A stretch of DNA of 64,000 nt, taken from NCBI GenBank assembly GCA_907163375.1, contig CAJQUW010007083.1, positions 62,001 to 126,000 of the forward strand, in the 5' to 3' direction. Source of the DNA: Prostheceraeus crozeri. Taxonomy: Eukaryota; Platyhelminthes; Polycladida; Euryleptidae. Under the pieces are notes generated by a model. It was not told the DNA's origin. It saw only the letters and a program-made list of their open reading frames with translations, and did no database searches. A program made the translations under genes and the position numbers. This document shows, one piece after another, positions 1 through 11,194 of this stretch; position 1 is the first letter of the stretch, and each line of letters starts with the position of its first letter.

Positions 1-156
1 CCCTGCTCGGCAACGGGCTCGCCCTCCGAGCGTACACAGCCCTGCTCGGCATCGGGCTCGCCCTCCGAGCGTACACAGCCCTGCTCGGCATCGGGCTCAG
101 CCTCCGAGCGTACACAGCCCTGCTCGGCATCGGGATCGGCCTCTGGACGCTCTCTA
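1..156. repeat. 39-bp GC-rich tandem repeat, cut by window edge
   Basis: Four copies of a 39-bp unit begin at 1, 40, 79 and 118; the last is diverged and the array runs off the left edge. Because 39 is a multiple of 3, it stays open in frame 1 (a 13-residue repeat rich in Ser, Pro and Cys) to a stop at 184-186, and it is also open on the other strand. It is much more GC-rich than its surroundings. It could be the tail of a repetitive coding exon or a plain minisatellite; the window cannot decide. Confidence 0.85.
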
Positions 157-186
157 ATCGACTTGTCATTCACTTCCTTGACTTGA

Positions 187-1145
187 AAGACGAAAATTCG
201 TTCTTTCTCCAAAAGTTGATCATCAGCAGACTTGAGGAAGTCAGACACGAGTGTGAGGAAGGAAATGACCGAAAAACGCTAACGAAATGGTCCAGGCACT
301 TAGCATCGCATTCTTTATTCTCAGCTCTTTGTAAGAAATACGTTGGTTAAAATTTAGTAAGCTCAGCCGTCTGATTCAGCAAATTGTTATTGCATTAGCC
401 AATTTTCATTTATATTCGAACAAATGTTTGCCCGACAGAGACTTCCTAATTGAAGTCTGGTTAAGGCGCTCCTATTAACCGAAAACGCTTCAATAATTCT
501 GTATATCTCTGCCTGTCTCTCGCGCAGGACTTAAATTCCTTTATAGCGATTGTTTGTCGTGTAATTACATGTAAATTCAATCAACTCTGTTTTAATCAGG
601 CGCATGGAACTCTCACATCGTTTTGGAACAAAAAGCTTGTCTCAAATAACTTCTTCCTCATCCTAAACTTCCTCTACCTTCGCGTTTTCCAATCGGGACA
701 CCAGATGATTTCTCGTTGTACACGTCTTAATAATAATGAAACTTAGCAAATAAGATGGGAAGATTTGATGAAGCCACACAAAAGAGGCATCGATGGAGTG
801 CACAGAGTGCTGAAAAAAGACCAATTTGTCCCAACAAGAAGGACAAGGAATATTCAAGTGTCAGTCTACCTTGTGCTGGTCGTAAACTTTGTCATAAAGC
901 AGTACTGAGTGCTTCATGGAGACGCTATTGTATTCTACCTTTAATGACTGTCATCCCGTGTCATAGAAACGCGTGGAAATGTGTACCGGAAAATGTGGAT
1001 GACTTGGGAAGTCAACGAAATCAAAGTTTATAGAGAAAAACGAACATAACAAATATGACAAAAGTGCAGGATTATCAGACAGGTTGAATATCTAGAAAAT
1101 GAGAACGATTAAGTCAATAAAAGACACTAAAATGTTTGATTCCAC
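187..1145. other. No recognisable gene
   Basis: AT-rich sequence with short open frames on both strands (for example 755-1033) that resemble no family I know. No terminal repeats or RNA genes seen. Confidence 0.5.
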
Positions 1146-1680
1146 TACCGCACTCGCCTCAGGAATCGAACCGAAATCCGTAGTAGAGACGAGCTCGCAC
1201 CTTCTTCACTCAGCCACGCCGACCGCACCCGCCTGACACAGGAATCAAACCAAAGTCCGCAGTAGAGACGAGCTCGCACCTTCTTCACTAGGCCACGCTC
1301 GCCTGACCCAGGAATCGAGCCGAAGTCCGCAGTAGAGACGAGCTCGCACCTTCTTCACTAGGCCACGCTCGCCTGACCCAGGAATCGAGCCGAAGTCCGC
1401 AGTAGAGACGAGCTCGCACCTTCTTCACTAGGCCACGCCGACCGCACTCTCCTGACACAGGAATCGAACCGAAGTCCGCGGTGGAGACGAGCTCGCACCT
1501 TCTTCACTCAGCCACGCCGACCGCACTCTCCTGACACAGGAATCGAACCGAAGTCCGCGGTGGAGACGAGCTCGCACCTTCTTCACTCAGCCACGCCGAC
1601 CGCACTCGCCTGACCCAGGAATCGAACCCAACTCCGCAGTGGAGACGAGCTCGCACCTTCTTCACTAGGCCATGCTAACG
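1146..1680 (-). repeat. Tandem array of seven tRNA-like units with pol III A and B boxes
   Basis: The word GAGCTCGCAC recurs at 1191, 1270, 1340, 1410, 1489, 1568 and 1647, giving spacings of 79, 70, 70, 79, 79 and 79 bp. On the minus strand each unit has an A-box-like TGGCTGAGTGAA (or TGGCCTAGTGAA) and, about 44 nt later, a B box that in the best units is a perfect GGTTCGATTCC. That spacing is what a tRNA without a long variable arm has. The D, T and acceptor stems do not pair well, so these are not functional tRNAs. They look like a minisatellite grown from a tRNA pseudogene or a SINE head. The 70-bp units lack a 9-bp segment present in the others. Confidence 0.8.
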
Positions 1681-2689
1681 GTGCAAAAGGAATGCGAGTG
1701 ACGTTTTGAAAAAGAATAATCTAAAATATATCAAACGTGGAGTGTGTGTAAATCGACAATTCCAAGTTTCATTTATTTTTATCTCGGTGCGATCTAGCAT
1801 TAAACAGAACTGACGGCGCAATGTCTCATCGGTTCAACGATTCTTTTGAACTTTCATTTCTCTAAATATTTACAGTTGACAAGAAAATAACATCCGATTT
1901 CTATGATGCATGTGAAGTGTGTAGGTGCAGTCTTCACCTAATTTGTGATTGAAAGCTTGTTACTGTCAGTCTGGCGAACTAATCCTCAAATTATTCGCAT
2001 TATCAATAGAAAATGAACTGTTAGTGCCATGTTTACGTGTATGCAACGCACCAAATATCTTTTCTGGAGGCCATTGAAATGATGTCTTATTTCCATGCAT
2101 ATGTATTCAGAAAGAACATCTCATTGATTTGCTTTTGCTTTGGTAAATATGCTTTAGCTATTTATACATATCTTTGTAAATGTCCCTTTCTTACTTTTTT
2201 TCAATATTCATTTGCTCATTCTTTTCGCTTCACGTTTAACTTCATTATCCATAACTTTATCTAATGTTGACTTTCATTCACATTTCAATTTATATTCAAA
2301 CTGTCCACTTTCAGTATTATATTGAGTTTGTTACTATCTTGTTTTTCTATATTTCATCCGAGTGTCAGTGATTGCCTTCAATAAGCCTCTCATCGTCATG
2401 CTACCTTCATTGTGTCTATATTGATCTTCTGATTACATTTGCTTGTTCTATGGATCAGCGTAATATGCCTTTTGTGATTTCAATTCCGTAAAGTGTAGAT
2501 TTTGTACAATGCCTGTCAGTCCAGCGTTGCACCTGAAAGAGAGCTGGCCGAAACATACCGTGCAATAAAACTTCAAAAAATGTAGCCTTATTCTTCATTT
2601 ACAGAAATGACTTCTACATATTTTCTTGTAGTTTATAGCGTATGTTACAGGAATCAAATGCTGTGTTCTCTGACAGCTACGCATCAGGA
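1681..2689. other. No gene; AT-rich spacer ending in a possible old retroelement tail
   Basis: No coding region or terminal repeat is recognised. The part around 2380-2590 ends in a hammerhead-like motif and AATAAA, listed separately. Confidence 0.4.
2529..2563 (+). ncRNA. Weak, decayed hammerhead-like motif
   Basis: GCAC at 2529-2532 could pair with GTGC at 2560-2563 as stem I. Between them lie CTGAAAGA (canonical CTGANGA plus one base), a poor stem II and GGCCGAAAC. AATAAA follows at 2565-2570. Helix II does not form well, so this is at best a relic of a Penelope-like or retrozyme tail. Confidence 0.25.
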
Positions 2690-3987
2690 TTAACCCTATT
2701 CATACCGTGCTCTGAAGCGCATCGCCATCCCGGGGGGGGGGGGTTCACCCCCCTCCTTAACTTTCTAAATACTGCTCCGTTGTACATGAAATTTCAGGGT
2801 AGAATATTCTGCGTGTGATCTTTCTAACGGTGGTATCTGTTCTTTCTAATTCGTCCATCTTGATGCTTGAAATGGCGATTTAAAATTTGAACTTCAAAAT
2901 TAAGCGGATTTTTTATATGTTTTCTTCTCATCGACTACAAACATAGATTCAGTGCTTTTAGTTCAATGACGTCAGTGACACATGCAATTAATGATCAGGA
3001 GAATGATGCTATCTGATGCTCTAAACTCGTTTGTCTACACATCATGAATTTAAATTCAAAATTTGAATATGTGATATTGCTTTTGTACTGTAGCCTGTAG
3101 TATTGCCTAGATCTTGATTAAATTTTTGGATGCTGAGTTTTAGATGACCGTCTCAAATGTTATAGTCATTTTATACCCTTTAAACATCATGAACAATCGG
3201 CCAGAATTTGACATTTAAATTTCAAACATTAGCCAAAATTTGATTTTTTAGAAAATATTCATCAGAGGAAGGCGGTCACAGAATTGGAATGTTGCGCAAC
3301 ACTGTTTGTAGGAGGAATCTTATTTCTATCTTTCGAAGCATTGGTATTACCATCTGAGATATATTCAGGAACTATTTGAGAGTTTACAAAAATAAATCAT
3401 AAGCAGAAAAGGGAAAGTTTTCACTCAAAATTGACTACTTTTATTCATCTGTAGAAACAATTTAAGAGGTCTTGCTACCTTCCAATAATGTAATTAAGAC
3501 TAAGAATGACACTGAATAAGCAGAAGTTTTCAAAACAATATGAACGAACACTACTTAGTTGCAACTTAGTTGACTCATTTCTACTGAAAAGCAAATAAGT
3601 AGTATTTACATGGCATTCAAGTTTGGATGACTCTTATCGATGTCTATAGTATCTTTGATGTCTATAGTATCTTAATGGTTCAATTTATGGACACCTACTT
3701 GTGATGTGATGCAAAAAATTGATATTCAGCTTGCTTTGTCAAAACTTAGCACACCAGATGTTTGCAAAATCAGGCAAAATTCAGACTTTCAAAAAATGCA
3801 CTTTTCAAAACGGGCCATAAATTTAACTTTCCCATTAACCAAATGCAACGATTTTCGGTGAAAAGTTGCGAAATACCCATAACCTAAAAGTGGCAAAAGC
3901 CTGGATCAATCGGTTCAGTTTTAAAAGCTCCACAACAAAAATGCGACATGGGGGCCGATTCGCCCCCCCCCGGTATGGATAGGTTAA
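2690..3987. mobile_element. piggyBac-type non-autonomous element (TTAA-flanked MITE)
   Basis: The element is bounded by TTAA at 2690-2693 and 3984-3987. The inner ends are inverted repeats: CCCTATTCATACCG on the left, and CCTATCCATACCG when the right end is read on the other strand. TTAA duplication plus a CC(C)T-type terminus is the piggyBac signature. Poly-G/poly-C tracts lie just inside both ends (about 2733-2756 and 3950-3971). The 1.3-kb interior is AT-rich and encodes no transposase, so it would need one from elsewhere. Confidence 0.8.
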
Positions 3988-5603
3988 GTACCAATTTTGG
4001 TACCAATTTGTACCAAAACTGATATTGAAAAGATTCGTATTCATGAAAATACTTCGTATTCCACTAAAATCATTTCAAAACTCAGTTTATGTGATTTGTA
4101 ATCATAGATTTCATCAGCACAAAAGCACAGAGGCGCATCGAGGGGGTTGAGTGACTTGACGCAGGAAGCAATCGATATTTCAATTTTCTTTGATTTCGGT
4201 GTAATTCAGGCAGTCAGTTTCGCGCAGTAGGGGAACTATCTGTGATATGCAAGACATCTGGATTACCGCGGAGGAAATATCATTTCTATTGAAATGTTGT
4301 TATATGACCAATTACTGTGCAGTTGATGTAAATTATTGTCATTTGAATTCAATCTTCATCTGCTGACATTATTCGCTTATTCAATCCTCATAAAGTTTTA
4401 TAAATGACTCGAATCTGTCTTTGGATGTTCATAAATGATCTGTCATTTCCCTCGTGAATTTGAAAAGTTTTCGATTAAAAGCTAAACTTATTTTCTCATC
4501 CTTGAAGAAGTTTCGTTAGAAGGGTTAACGATTGACCACTCCATGCTGACATATGTCCTTTTATCACCACTGTGATGTCAGCAGAGTTCGACATTTCTTC
4601 TAATCAAGAGGTGTTTATCATAGAGTAGCTGTATTAGGTAAAGTGGTAACTCCGCATTTGTTAAATCCCCAATGTTTATACACTTTCGATTTTGTTAAAT
4701 GAACTCAAGGGAGATACAGGTGGTATTGTCACCAAATGTGAGATATGCAAATGTTTGCAGTTTTGCAGTTAAATTACAACGGAATTGAGTGATCATGATT
4801 GTAATGCAGAAGGAATGATGATATTTCACAGATTCTCATGACTGCCTTGGAGAATTAATGTCTGCTAAAATAGCAATCACTTTTCAGGTTCCTATCACTT
4901 TCATGCTCAACCTGAATTTTATTTTCTTAAGCGTGATCATATCACAGGCAACCTGCCACTTGCAGATCAAAATCACATAATCAAAGACAATGATTTCAAC
5001 GAACTTTGAAAGATCCAAATGGGTCCACATCACTATTCAGATTCAAGAAATGAAACATAAATTTCGTGAATCATCAAATCATGCCGGTGGAAATTGAATT
5101 AAAAACATGAAATTTCAGCCACGAAAGCATGAATAACATCGCGACTTTTTCATGAAGACTTCCATTATAATGCGGCTCATGAAATTCCATTGATGGTCAG
5201 CTTAATTTCCACTTTGTTAGGATGCTCATTAGCAAATATTCATTCTTCTGATATCCAACTTGTTTCATACTACTTACAAGGGTGCGTCATCTCGGTAGTA
5301 TACAAATTGGCAAATTTTGACTTTTTTTCAAAACTGCTCAAATAATTTTTTGAACCACGGGAACGCAATCTCCGCAAGAAACTGAATCTATTGATATAAA
5401 AATTTTCACTGTATAGAGATTCTTGCTTGAGTCGACACTGTACCTATATATCCCTACTCTATGGTGTTTATGTATCCGATTCTTGGCAGCAGCACGTGAG
5501 ATATCTGCACATCGTACGGCCTCGAACCCGGAATACTAGGAATGACAGGGAGAATGGGATGCATCGGGGCATGATGCACATCTTCAGCCATAAAGGTCAA
5601 AAA
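3988..5603. other. No recognisable gene
   Basis: Unassigned AT-rich sequence. Short frames such as 5427-5633 show no family resemblance. A small tandem copy of GTACCAATTT-like words follows the piggyBac-type end near 3988-4020. Confidence 0.5.
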
Positions 5604-5723
5604 CATAGAAATCTGACTCTTCGCTTTGGTTAAGTTAGTGAGTGTTGAATGGACAACAGCTGTTTGTTAATGGTAATTGGTAGATCTTTAGGAGAAGCAA
5701 ATTACTGAAACATGCAACAGTTG
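5604..5723 (+). repeat. Left arm of a large inverted repeat pair
   Basis: This segment, continued at 6462-6479 after an inserted foldback element, matches 8146-8302 in the opposite orientation at roughly 80% by eye. Shared landmarks include CATAGAAATCTGACT at the outer end, TTGAATGGACA, CAGCTGTTTGT and AATTACTGAAACATGCA. Confidence 0.7.
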
Positions 5724-6461
5724 TAGTCCGGCAGCCAGAGCGAGTTTCTGCAGGGAACGAGGCCGAAAGTGAGACTTTCAGGGAATTATATACATATTCT
5801 GTCTACTGCGATTCGGCACGTCAGCCGAGTTCTAGTGAGTTCCTCTTCTTGTCAGACAGGATAAAAAAAAACACATGTGAATCCAATGGAACGCAGATTG
5901 CAGTTTTTGGTTAAAATGAAATTTTGTGCTTTCTCTGATTAAACGAAAAGTGCTAATCCCAGAGTCATAAGTTTTGGCCTGGAATGTTGTCTTCTGATCA
6001 TTTCCTATCATCTTCATGCACCCCTGTCTATAAAGCTAAACACATTTAGCTTTGGCGAGGCTCTTAATGCTGACAAATTTTTGACAACTTTATAGACATT
6101 TTGAGCAACTTTATCCACATTTAATCACATTCTCACATGCATTGCCGATCAGAGGCATGATAACAGCACACGCACATCACAGGGAATGACCTCAAGATAT
6201 TTCATGTCAAAAAGTATGACTCTAGACTTAATATTTTCCAGTTGATAGGCGAAAATATAGAAAATTTCATTTTTGCCAAAAACTGCAATCTGCGTTCCAC
6301 TGGATTTACATGTTTTTTTATCTTGTCTGACAAGAAGAGGAGCTCTCTAGAACTCGGCGGCAGACATGCCGATTCAAAGTAGGCAGACGATGTACATCAT
6401 TCTGTGAAAGTCTCACTTTCGGCCTCGTTCCCTGCAGAAACTCGTTCTGGCTGCCGGACTA
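5724..6461. mobile_element. Foldback MITE, 3-bp target duplication, copy 1
   Basis: A 738-bp element with ends TAGTCCGGCAGCCAG and its inverse. It is flanked by TTG at 5721-5723 and TTG at 6462-6464. The inverted arms extend far inward: a GCAGATTGCAGTTTTTGG word on the left recurs inverted on the right. Nearly the whole element can therefore fold on itself. It has no transposase. A second copy lies at 60449-61177. A 3-bp duplication fits PIF/Harbinger or CACTA-like transposases, but the TAGTCCGG terminus is not diagnostic and I leave the superfamily open. Confidence 0.9.
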
Positions 6462-6479
6462 TTGCAGATTCTTGCCACA

Positions 6480-8145
6480 AGCCTATTGTAAGTTATTTTA
6501 TCAAAATGCTTTCACATATGAAGAGAAATGACAGTAATCATAAATGTTTACCTGTAACTAGTCCTCTGAGTGTCTTTCAGCCCTCTTGGAAAACGCATGC
6601 GAAAATATGTTGTTTTTATCATTCAATGACATATAGAACAATATCACTTGTACTAAGAGGCGGTTTTTTAATGTTTGGTGTCACCATATAACCACAGATA
6701 GTTGTTTTTAATGAAATTGATTTATTCCATGTAGTAGCACCGTTTCATTTGTCCATTATTTGAAATTTATCCATCACTATCTGAAGTAGGCCTACACTGA
6801 GCCATAATTTATACACTTTTAGACTCTCAAAGCAGCTGTGGAGATGTCAAACTCATCAATTGTGCTGTCAAAACTTGGTCAACAGTCTTTTTTACGTGTT
6901 GACTCGTGAATATAATGATAGCATCCGTCTAGAGCATTGATTTATGCCGAAAAGTTCATATAGGCCGACCAGTCATGCGCTATCGTGCGAGAAAGCAACT
7001 AATTCGCATTTTGCAATCTTCTAGCATAAGCATACATACAGGAGCATGATGCAGACAATGAATAAATGAGTTTCACTCATAATCCACCATTGTGGACCTG
7101 CACAAAATTATCTTCCAGCTACTCGCAATTTTTCTTTGCTGGGAATTTCTACACCCTCTAAGAACTGAAGGGGTCCAGTGGACCCCCTAGACCTATCTAC
7201 TACACTTCTTCTGATTCAATTGAAATGAAATAACGCATGTAGATTCACTGTCAAAAATGATGATTCTACATGGACATGAGCGGTGTATATATCCTTAGCA
7301 CAAAAAGTCCAATGGAAAAACCTCCGCGGTCAACTGGACCCCCCTCGGGTCTGTAAGAGTTAGGGCAACGTTGTCCTAACCTGTTAGGGCCATTGTAAAC
7401 AATGGTGGCATGTGATATGACATAGATGTTCGCCTTTCTTTTTGCTTGTGTGATTGGCCAGGAAGCATTCATCAGCGAACACACGAACCTCGACGGTCAG
7501 AAGGTTTTCTTGGTGATAGATTCGTCAAATGCAAATATCAGCCACGTTGATTGACGCCTAACTATCTACATTGATTGATTGTGTACGCTTAAAGTGGTGT
7601 CAATCTTCTGGTTCGTTAGAATTCAGGCTTCAATACACATTACGTTCAATGGAAAACTGATCTTCTTGCCCCTCGAGACCATTCCAGGCCGTGACCACAA
7701 GTACTGAGGAACGTCAGCTCTAGACCCAAACACGCACACAAAGCTGGGTCAGGCATGGTCTATTTCAATGCAGCTAGCTCCATGGAAGAATCAACTGCAG
7801 ATTCTTACTTCAATATGGTGTCTCTACTGTGAATTATTGCATCGAGACAATGTCTTTTTAAAAGGAAATGAATGTAATCGTGAAATCATTGTAATGCATC
7901 CTAACAAATGCACAGCAATGTAACAATGCAACCATAGAAATCCGATGCTCTGTGATAATACTATCAGCCATGGACATTGAAGACAATAGAACGTCGTGGA
8001 CATGCCTTGACGTCATGAAAACGGTGCCTAAACGGCTTTCAGTGATTGACGATAGGAAGTTGCCTGAAGCTAATCACTGTGATTTTGCAAATATTCACGG
8101 GTATTGTCATTTCTCTTCACGCATGTACCGCTGCATATAACTAGC
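6480..8145. other. No gene; spacer between inverted arms
   Basis: AT-rich sequence between the two inverted arms. Apart from the small imperfect inverted repeat at 7154-7365 I see no structured element and no convincing coding region. Confidence 0.45.
7154..7365. repeat. Small imperfect inverted repeat
   Basis: The left end begins CCCTCTAAGAACTGAAGGG and the inverted right end begins GCCCTAACTCTTACAGACC. Both then reach a GGTCCAGT(G/T)GACC box. A CCCT start recalls piggyBac termini, but no TTAA flanks are present, so the class is uncertain. Confidence 0.35.
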
Positions 8146-8302
8146 GGCAGGAGTCTGCACCTGGTGCATGTTTCAGTAATTCGCTTCTTTTGAAGATCTG
8201 ACAATCGGCGCCGAGCAGCTGAAATTGCCATTTACAAACAGCTGCTGTCCATTCAACTCTCACTCACTTAAATCACTGAAAGCGTGTAGTCAGATTTCTA
8301 TG
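8146..8302 (-). repeat. Right arm of the large inverted repeat pair
   Basis: Inverted counterpart of 5604-5723 plus 6462-6479. No matching target duplication was found outside the two arms, so they may be either ends of one element or two separate inverted copies of a dispersed repeat. Confidence 0.65.
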
Positions 8303-8360
8303 CATTCAGCATTCTCTACAAAATTGATGAATTTGCTTCTGCAACACTGAAATCCTAAAA

Positions 8361-8424
8361 CAGGGATGTTTATGAAACATAGAAAGTATTAGAGAACATT
8401 TTCTATGTTTCATAGACATTCCTG
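8361..8424. other. Strong hairpin
   Basis: Arms 8361-8385 and 8400-8424 are inverted copies with about two mismatches, around a 14-nt loop. The core TATGAAACATAGAAA is perfect. Confidence 0.8.
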
Positions 8425-8461
8425 CCTAAAATTATCACGAGGCATAGAAGACAGGAGATGT

Positions 8462-8996
8462 CACAGAATTAGACAGGTCGTCTCTTCTTCCGTTTGATTA
8501 GAAGGGAAACATTGGAACATGTAACGTTATTGAAATGGCACAATCTGCTGACATAATACCATAGCAATCGAACATTATGCAGCCAGTTCAACATTAAACA
8601 CGCCAAATTGTGATGTTTCAGTGACTGTTATCAACCGGGTCACACAGCAAAGAGACACAGACGATGTCAAGTTCTACAGAGAAGTTTGTGAACGTTTTTT
8701 CATGCGCCTGCTAACTTTTTTTAAAATGATCGGAGGGCCCAACAATATCGGGAAAACTTTTACGCAATGATCTGAATTCTTCGAATCTGAAGGAATCGTG
8801 GCGATCGGATCATTTTCAAGGAATTCACAGCAATCCGCAAGCGACGCACGACCATTTTTCCTATCTCTGTAAGATATTAAAAATTTCTTTTTGCCCACTC
8901 AATAAGGTCCTGCATGTGTCATTGCTTTGAATCATTGTGTTTTGAATCAGTTTGCACTTCTAGCAAAGTGATGCCGTTAAACAATCTAATTCTGTG
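8462..8996. mobile_element. hAT-type MITE, family 1 (CACAGAATTAGA), copy 1
   Basis: Terminal inverted repeats are CACAGAATTAGA, with flanking 8-bp duplications GGAGATGT and GGAGATGC (one mismatch). Eight-bp duplications and a CA-start terminus are typical of hAT transposons. At about 535 bp it has no room for a transposase. The minus strand carries a 74-codon frame (8674-8898) that recurs in most other copies, but it resembles nothing I know and may simply be open by chance in young copies. Confidence 0.9.
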
Positions 8997-9512
8997 GGAG
9001 ATGCAGCTCCGGTAATATTCCAGAGAATTTATCTGCCCTTGTCCAATTGTGAACGTTATAGCACATAAACTCCTCACCGATGAAGTCAATAGTGTCTCCA
9101 AAATAATAACATTTTCATTTATCATTCTTTTGCCGCGGGAGATATCATTTTTAACTTGAAGAATTTTGGAAGCGGCTGAATCGATGTTTATGGTTGCCGA
9201 AGTTTTGCTAAATTCTTGTTTGACATGTCGCCGATTTTGAGGTCACAATATCCTTAGGTTTTATTACTGCTATAAAGAATCCGAACTTGTTCAATAGATG
9301 TGACAGTGCTTTGATGGAAATACTTTATCAACATCAAAGTTCATTACAATATCAATGATTTAATGCAAACCAGCTCTGCAATTGAAAGGTTCGAAGTTCG
9401 GACTTGAAGTTGGGACATACTGAGAAGCCTCGACAAGAGAACAGAGTTCTCTTCAACGTTAGAAGCTGAATGAAAGCAGGTGGGAGCTGACTAATGTCAA
9501 CGATTACATGTA
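8997..9512. other. No recognisable gene
   Basis: Unassigned AT-rich sequence with no structure beyond short chance frames. Confidence 0.5.
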
Positions 9513-9945
9513 CACTGTAAGCCGTTGACTGACAATTGACGGACATTTATCCTACAAAATCTATTTTGTCGGTCTTTGCTAGTTCTTGTAGGATGATTGC
9601 CACTGAACACCTACAATATCTGACAAAAAGGCGACAAAATGAATAGCAATGAATTATAGCTTAAATTTTATCAAAAATGTAGGCAATTAATTAAATTATG
9701 TCAAAATAAATCATGGTTTTGCCGCACAATAATACAGATTGGCTAAAAGTCAAGCAATCACTAATTGAAAAAATCAATCAATATTTAACAATTTCTGTTT
9801 AGTTAATTTGCATACAAAGCATCTGTTTCGATGTCGGTGGAGAACCTACGAATTCGTCGGATATCTCAGGATATTGGAGGTGACAATCGTCGGTTGATTT
9901 TGTAAGTAATTTTGTAGGATAATTGTCGGTCTACGGTTTACAGTG
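9513..9945. mobile_element. TA-flanked MITE with CACTGTAA ends
   Basis: The left end reads CACTGTAAGCCGTTGACTGA and the inverted right end CACTGTAAACCGTAGACCGA; both continue to a shared TATCCTACAAAAT word. TA dinucleotides flank both sides (9511-9512 and 9946-9947). The 433-bp interior is non-coding. A TA duplication suggests Tc1/mariner mobilisation; the CACTG start also recalls CACTA elements. Confidence 0.75.
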
Positions 9946-11171
9946 TAGTGACATGCTTTTATTGCAATCAAACCATATCGTGCTCATCAATTATGTCACA
10001 CACATCAAATACTGCCTTTACATTTTGAATGCTTCTTAGATAATATGGCCTACTTTTTTACTAAATAAGTATTTGTGGAAGACCAGTCGACGGGAGATAA
10101 TTTTAAGTTTTCACAAAATCAAACAAAACTCCACAAAGTTTGGTGGAAATTTATAGTTTTAAAGTAAAACGTTAATATGAATTCATACGGAACTTCGGCG
10201 TCCTGCGCCTTCTATCGGTCGATGGCAACGGCCAAGATGCAACAGTGCGAAGTTTTATTCTAAGATGTGAGGTTTGTTCAGAAGTGTATTGATTGTATGC
10301 GTGATTCTCGAACTGTGAACAGAGATTGTAGTCTGGAAGTTCGTGTTTATTGTAAGTTTGAGATGTGTTGTTGCTTTTGCTTCTGCTATTGTTGTGTCTC
10401 GAGTGCTGAGCAGTTTATGAATGAAGCCAACCTGAAAGTTTCCGATGCCGCCTGTCCCCATATGTTCATCTCGCGCTATTATTGGCTTTATTATCAATGG
10501 CCTTCTGATTCTCCTGATGTCTTGTTTAAAACATGACGGCCGTCTTTCCTATGTATTATTCTCCGCACTGGCTTGAATTGTGGAAGAGTCTGAAGGTTTG
10601 GGCATGTTCTCGCCTAACCTAAAGATGAAAACATATTCAGACAGGAATGATATGCAACATTTATTCTCGGAAAGCTCTTGTCTGTATATTGATATCTATT
10701 ACTCGAGCTTCCAGCTCGCCTTCCTCAGGAGAAAGGCGAACTTTTGAAGAAGGTGAGCTGAGAACCACTAAAACAGGGGTGCTCAACCTGCGCCCGTAGC
10801 AGAGGCAAAGTGCGGCCGTGACAATGAGAAGTAGGCCTAAATGAAAAAGAATATTGTACATGTATATTGCAAATATTTCTAGAGTTCAAGGCAATTGAAA
10901 AACAGCATACTAGTCAACGTGTAACTGTCGACCTCCTTTATGCCCATGCTGCTTGGAAAAATGCGCTCCCGCAGGCGCGATGAAGGCGTTCAAGCAGTTC
11001 GATAACTCATGAATAGAATATTTTAGGGAAGTTACATTCATGTGCATTCATGGCTAGAGTCATCAGCTAAAAGAAACAAAAGGGACAATTGTAGTTAGCT
11101 GGAATTGTTCGCGCGCATAGGCTTCAAGTCCATGACCTGAATAAGGATGCCTGCTAGATCACCGGCCCTGT

Positions 11172-11194
11172 GATGAATGAATGAATGAATGAAT
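11172..11194. repeat. (GAAT)n microsatellite
   Basis: About five tetranucleotide units. Confidence 0.9.

Noticed and set aside
1-156. CRISPR-like array
   Set aside because: Contiguous tandem units without unique spacers in a eukaryotic context.
1146-1680. Cluster of functional tRNA genes
   Set aside because: B boxes are good but acceptor, D and T stems do not pair.
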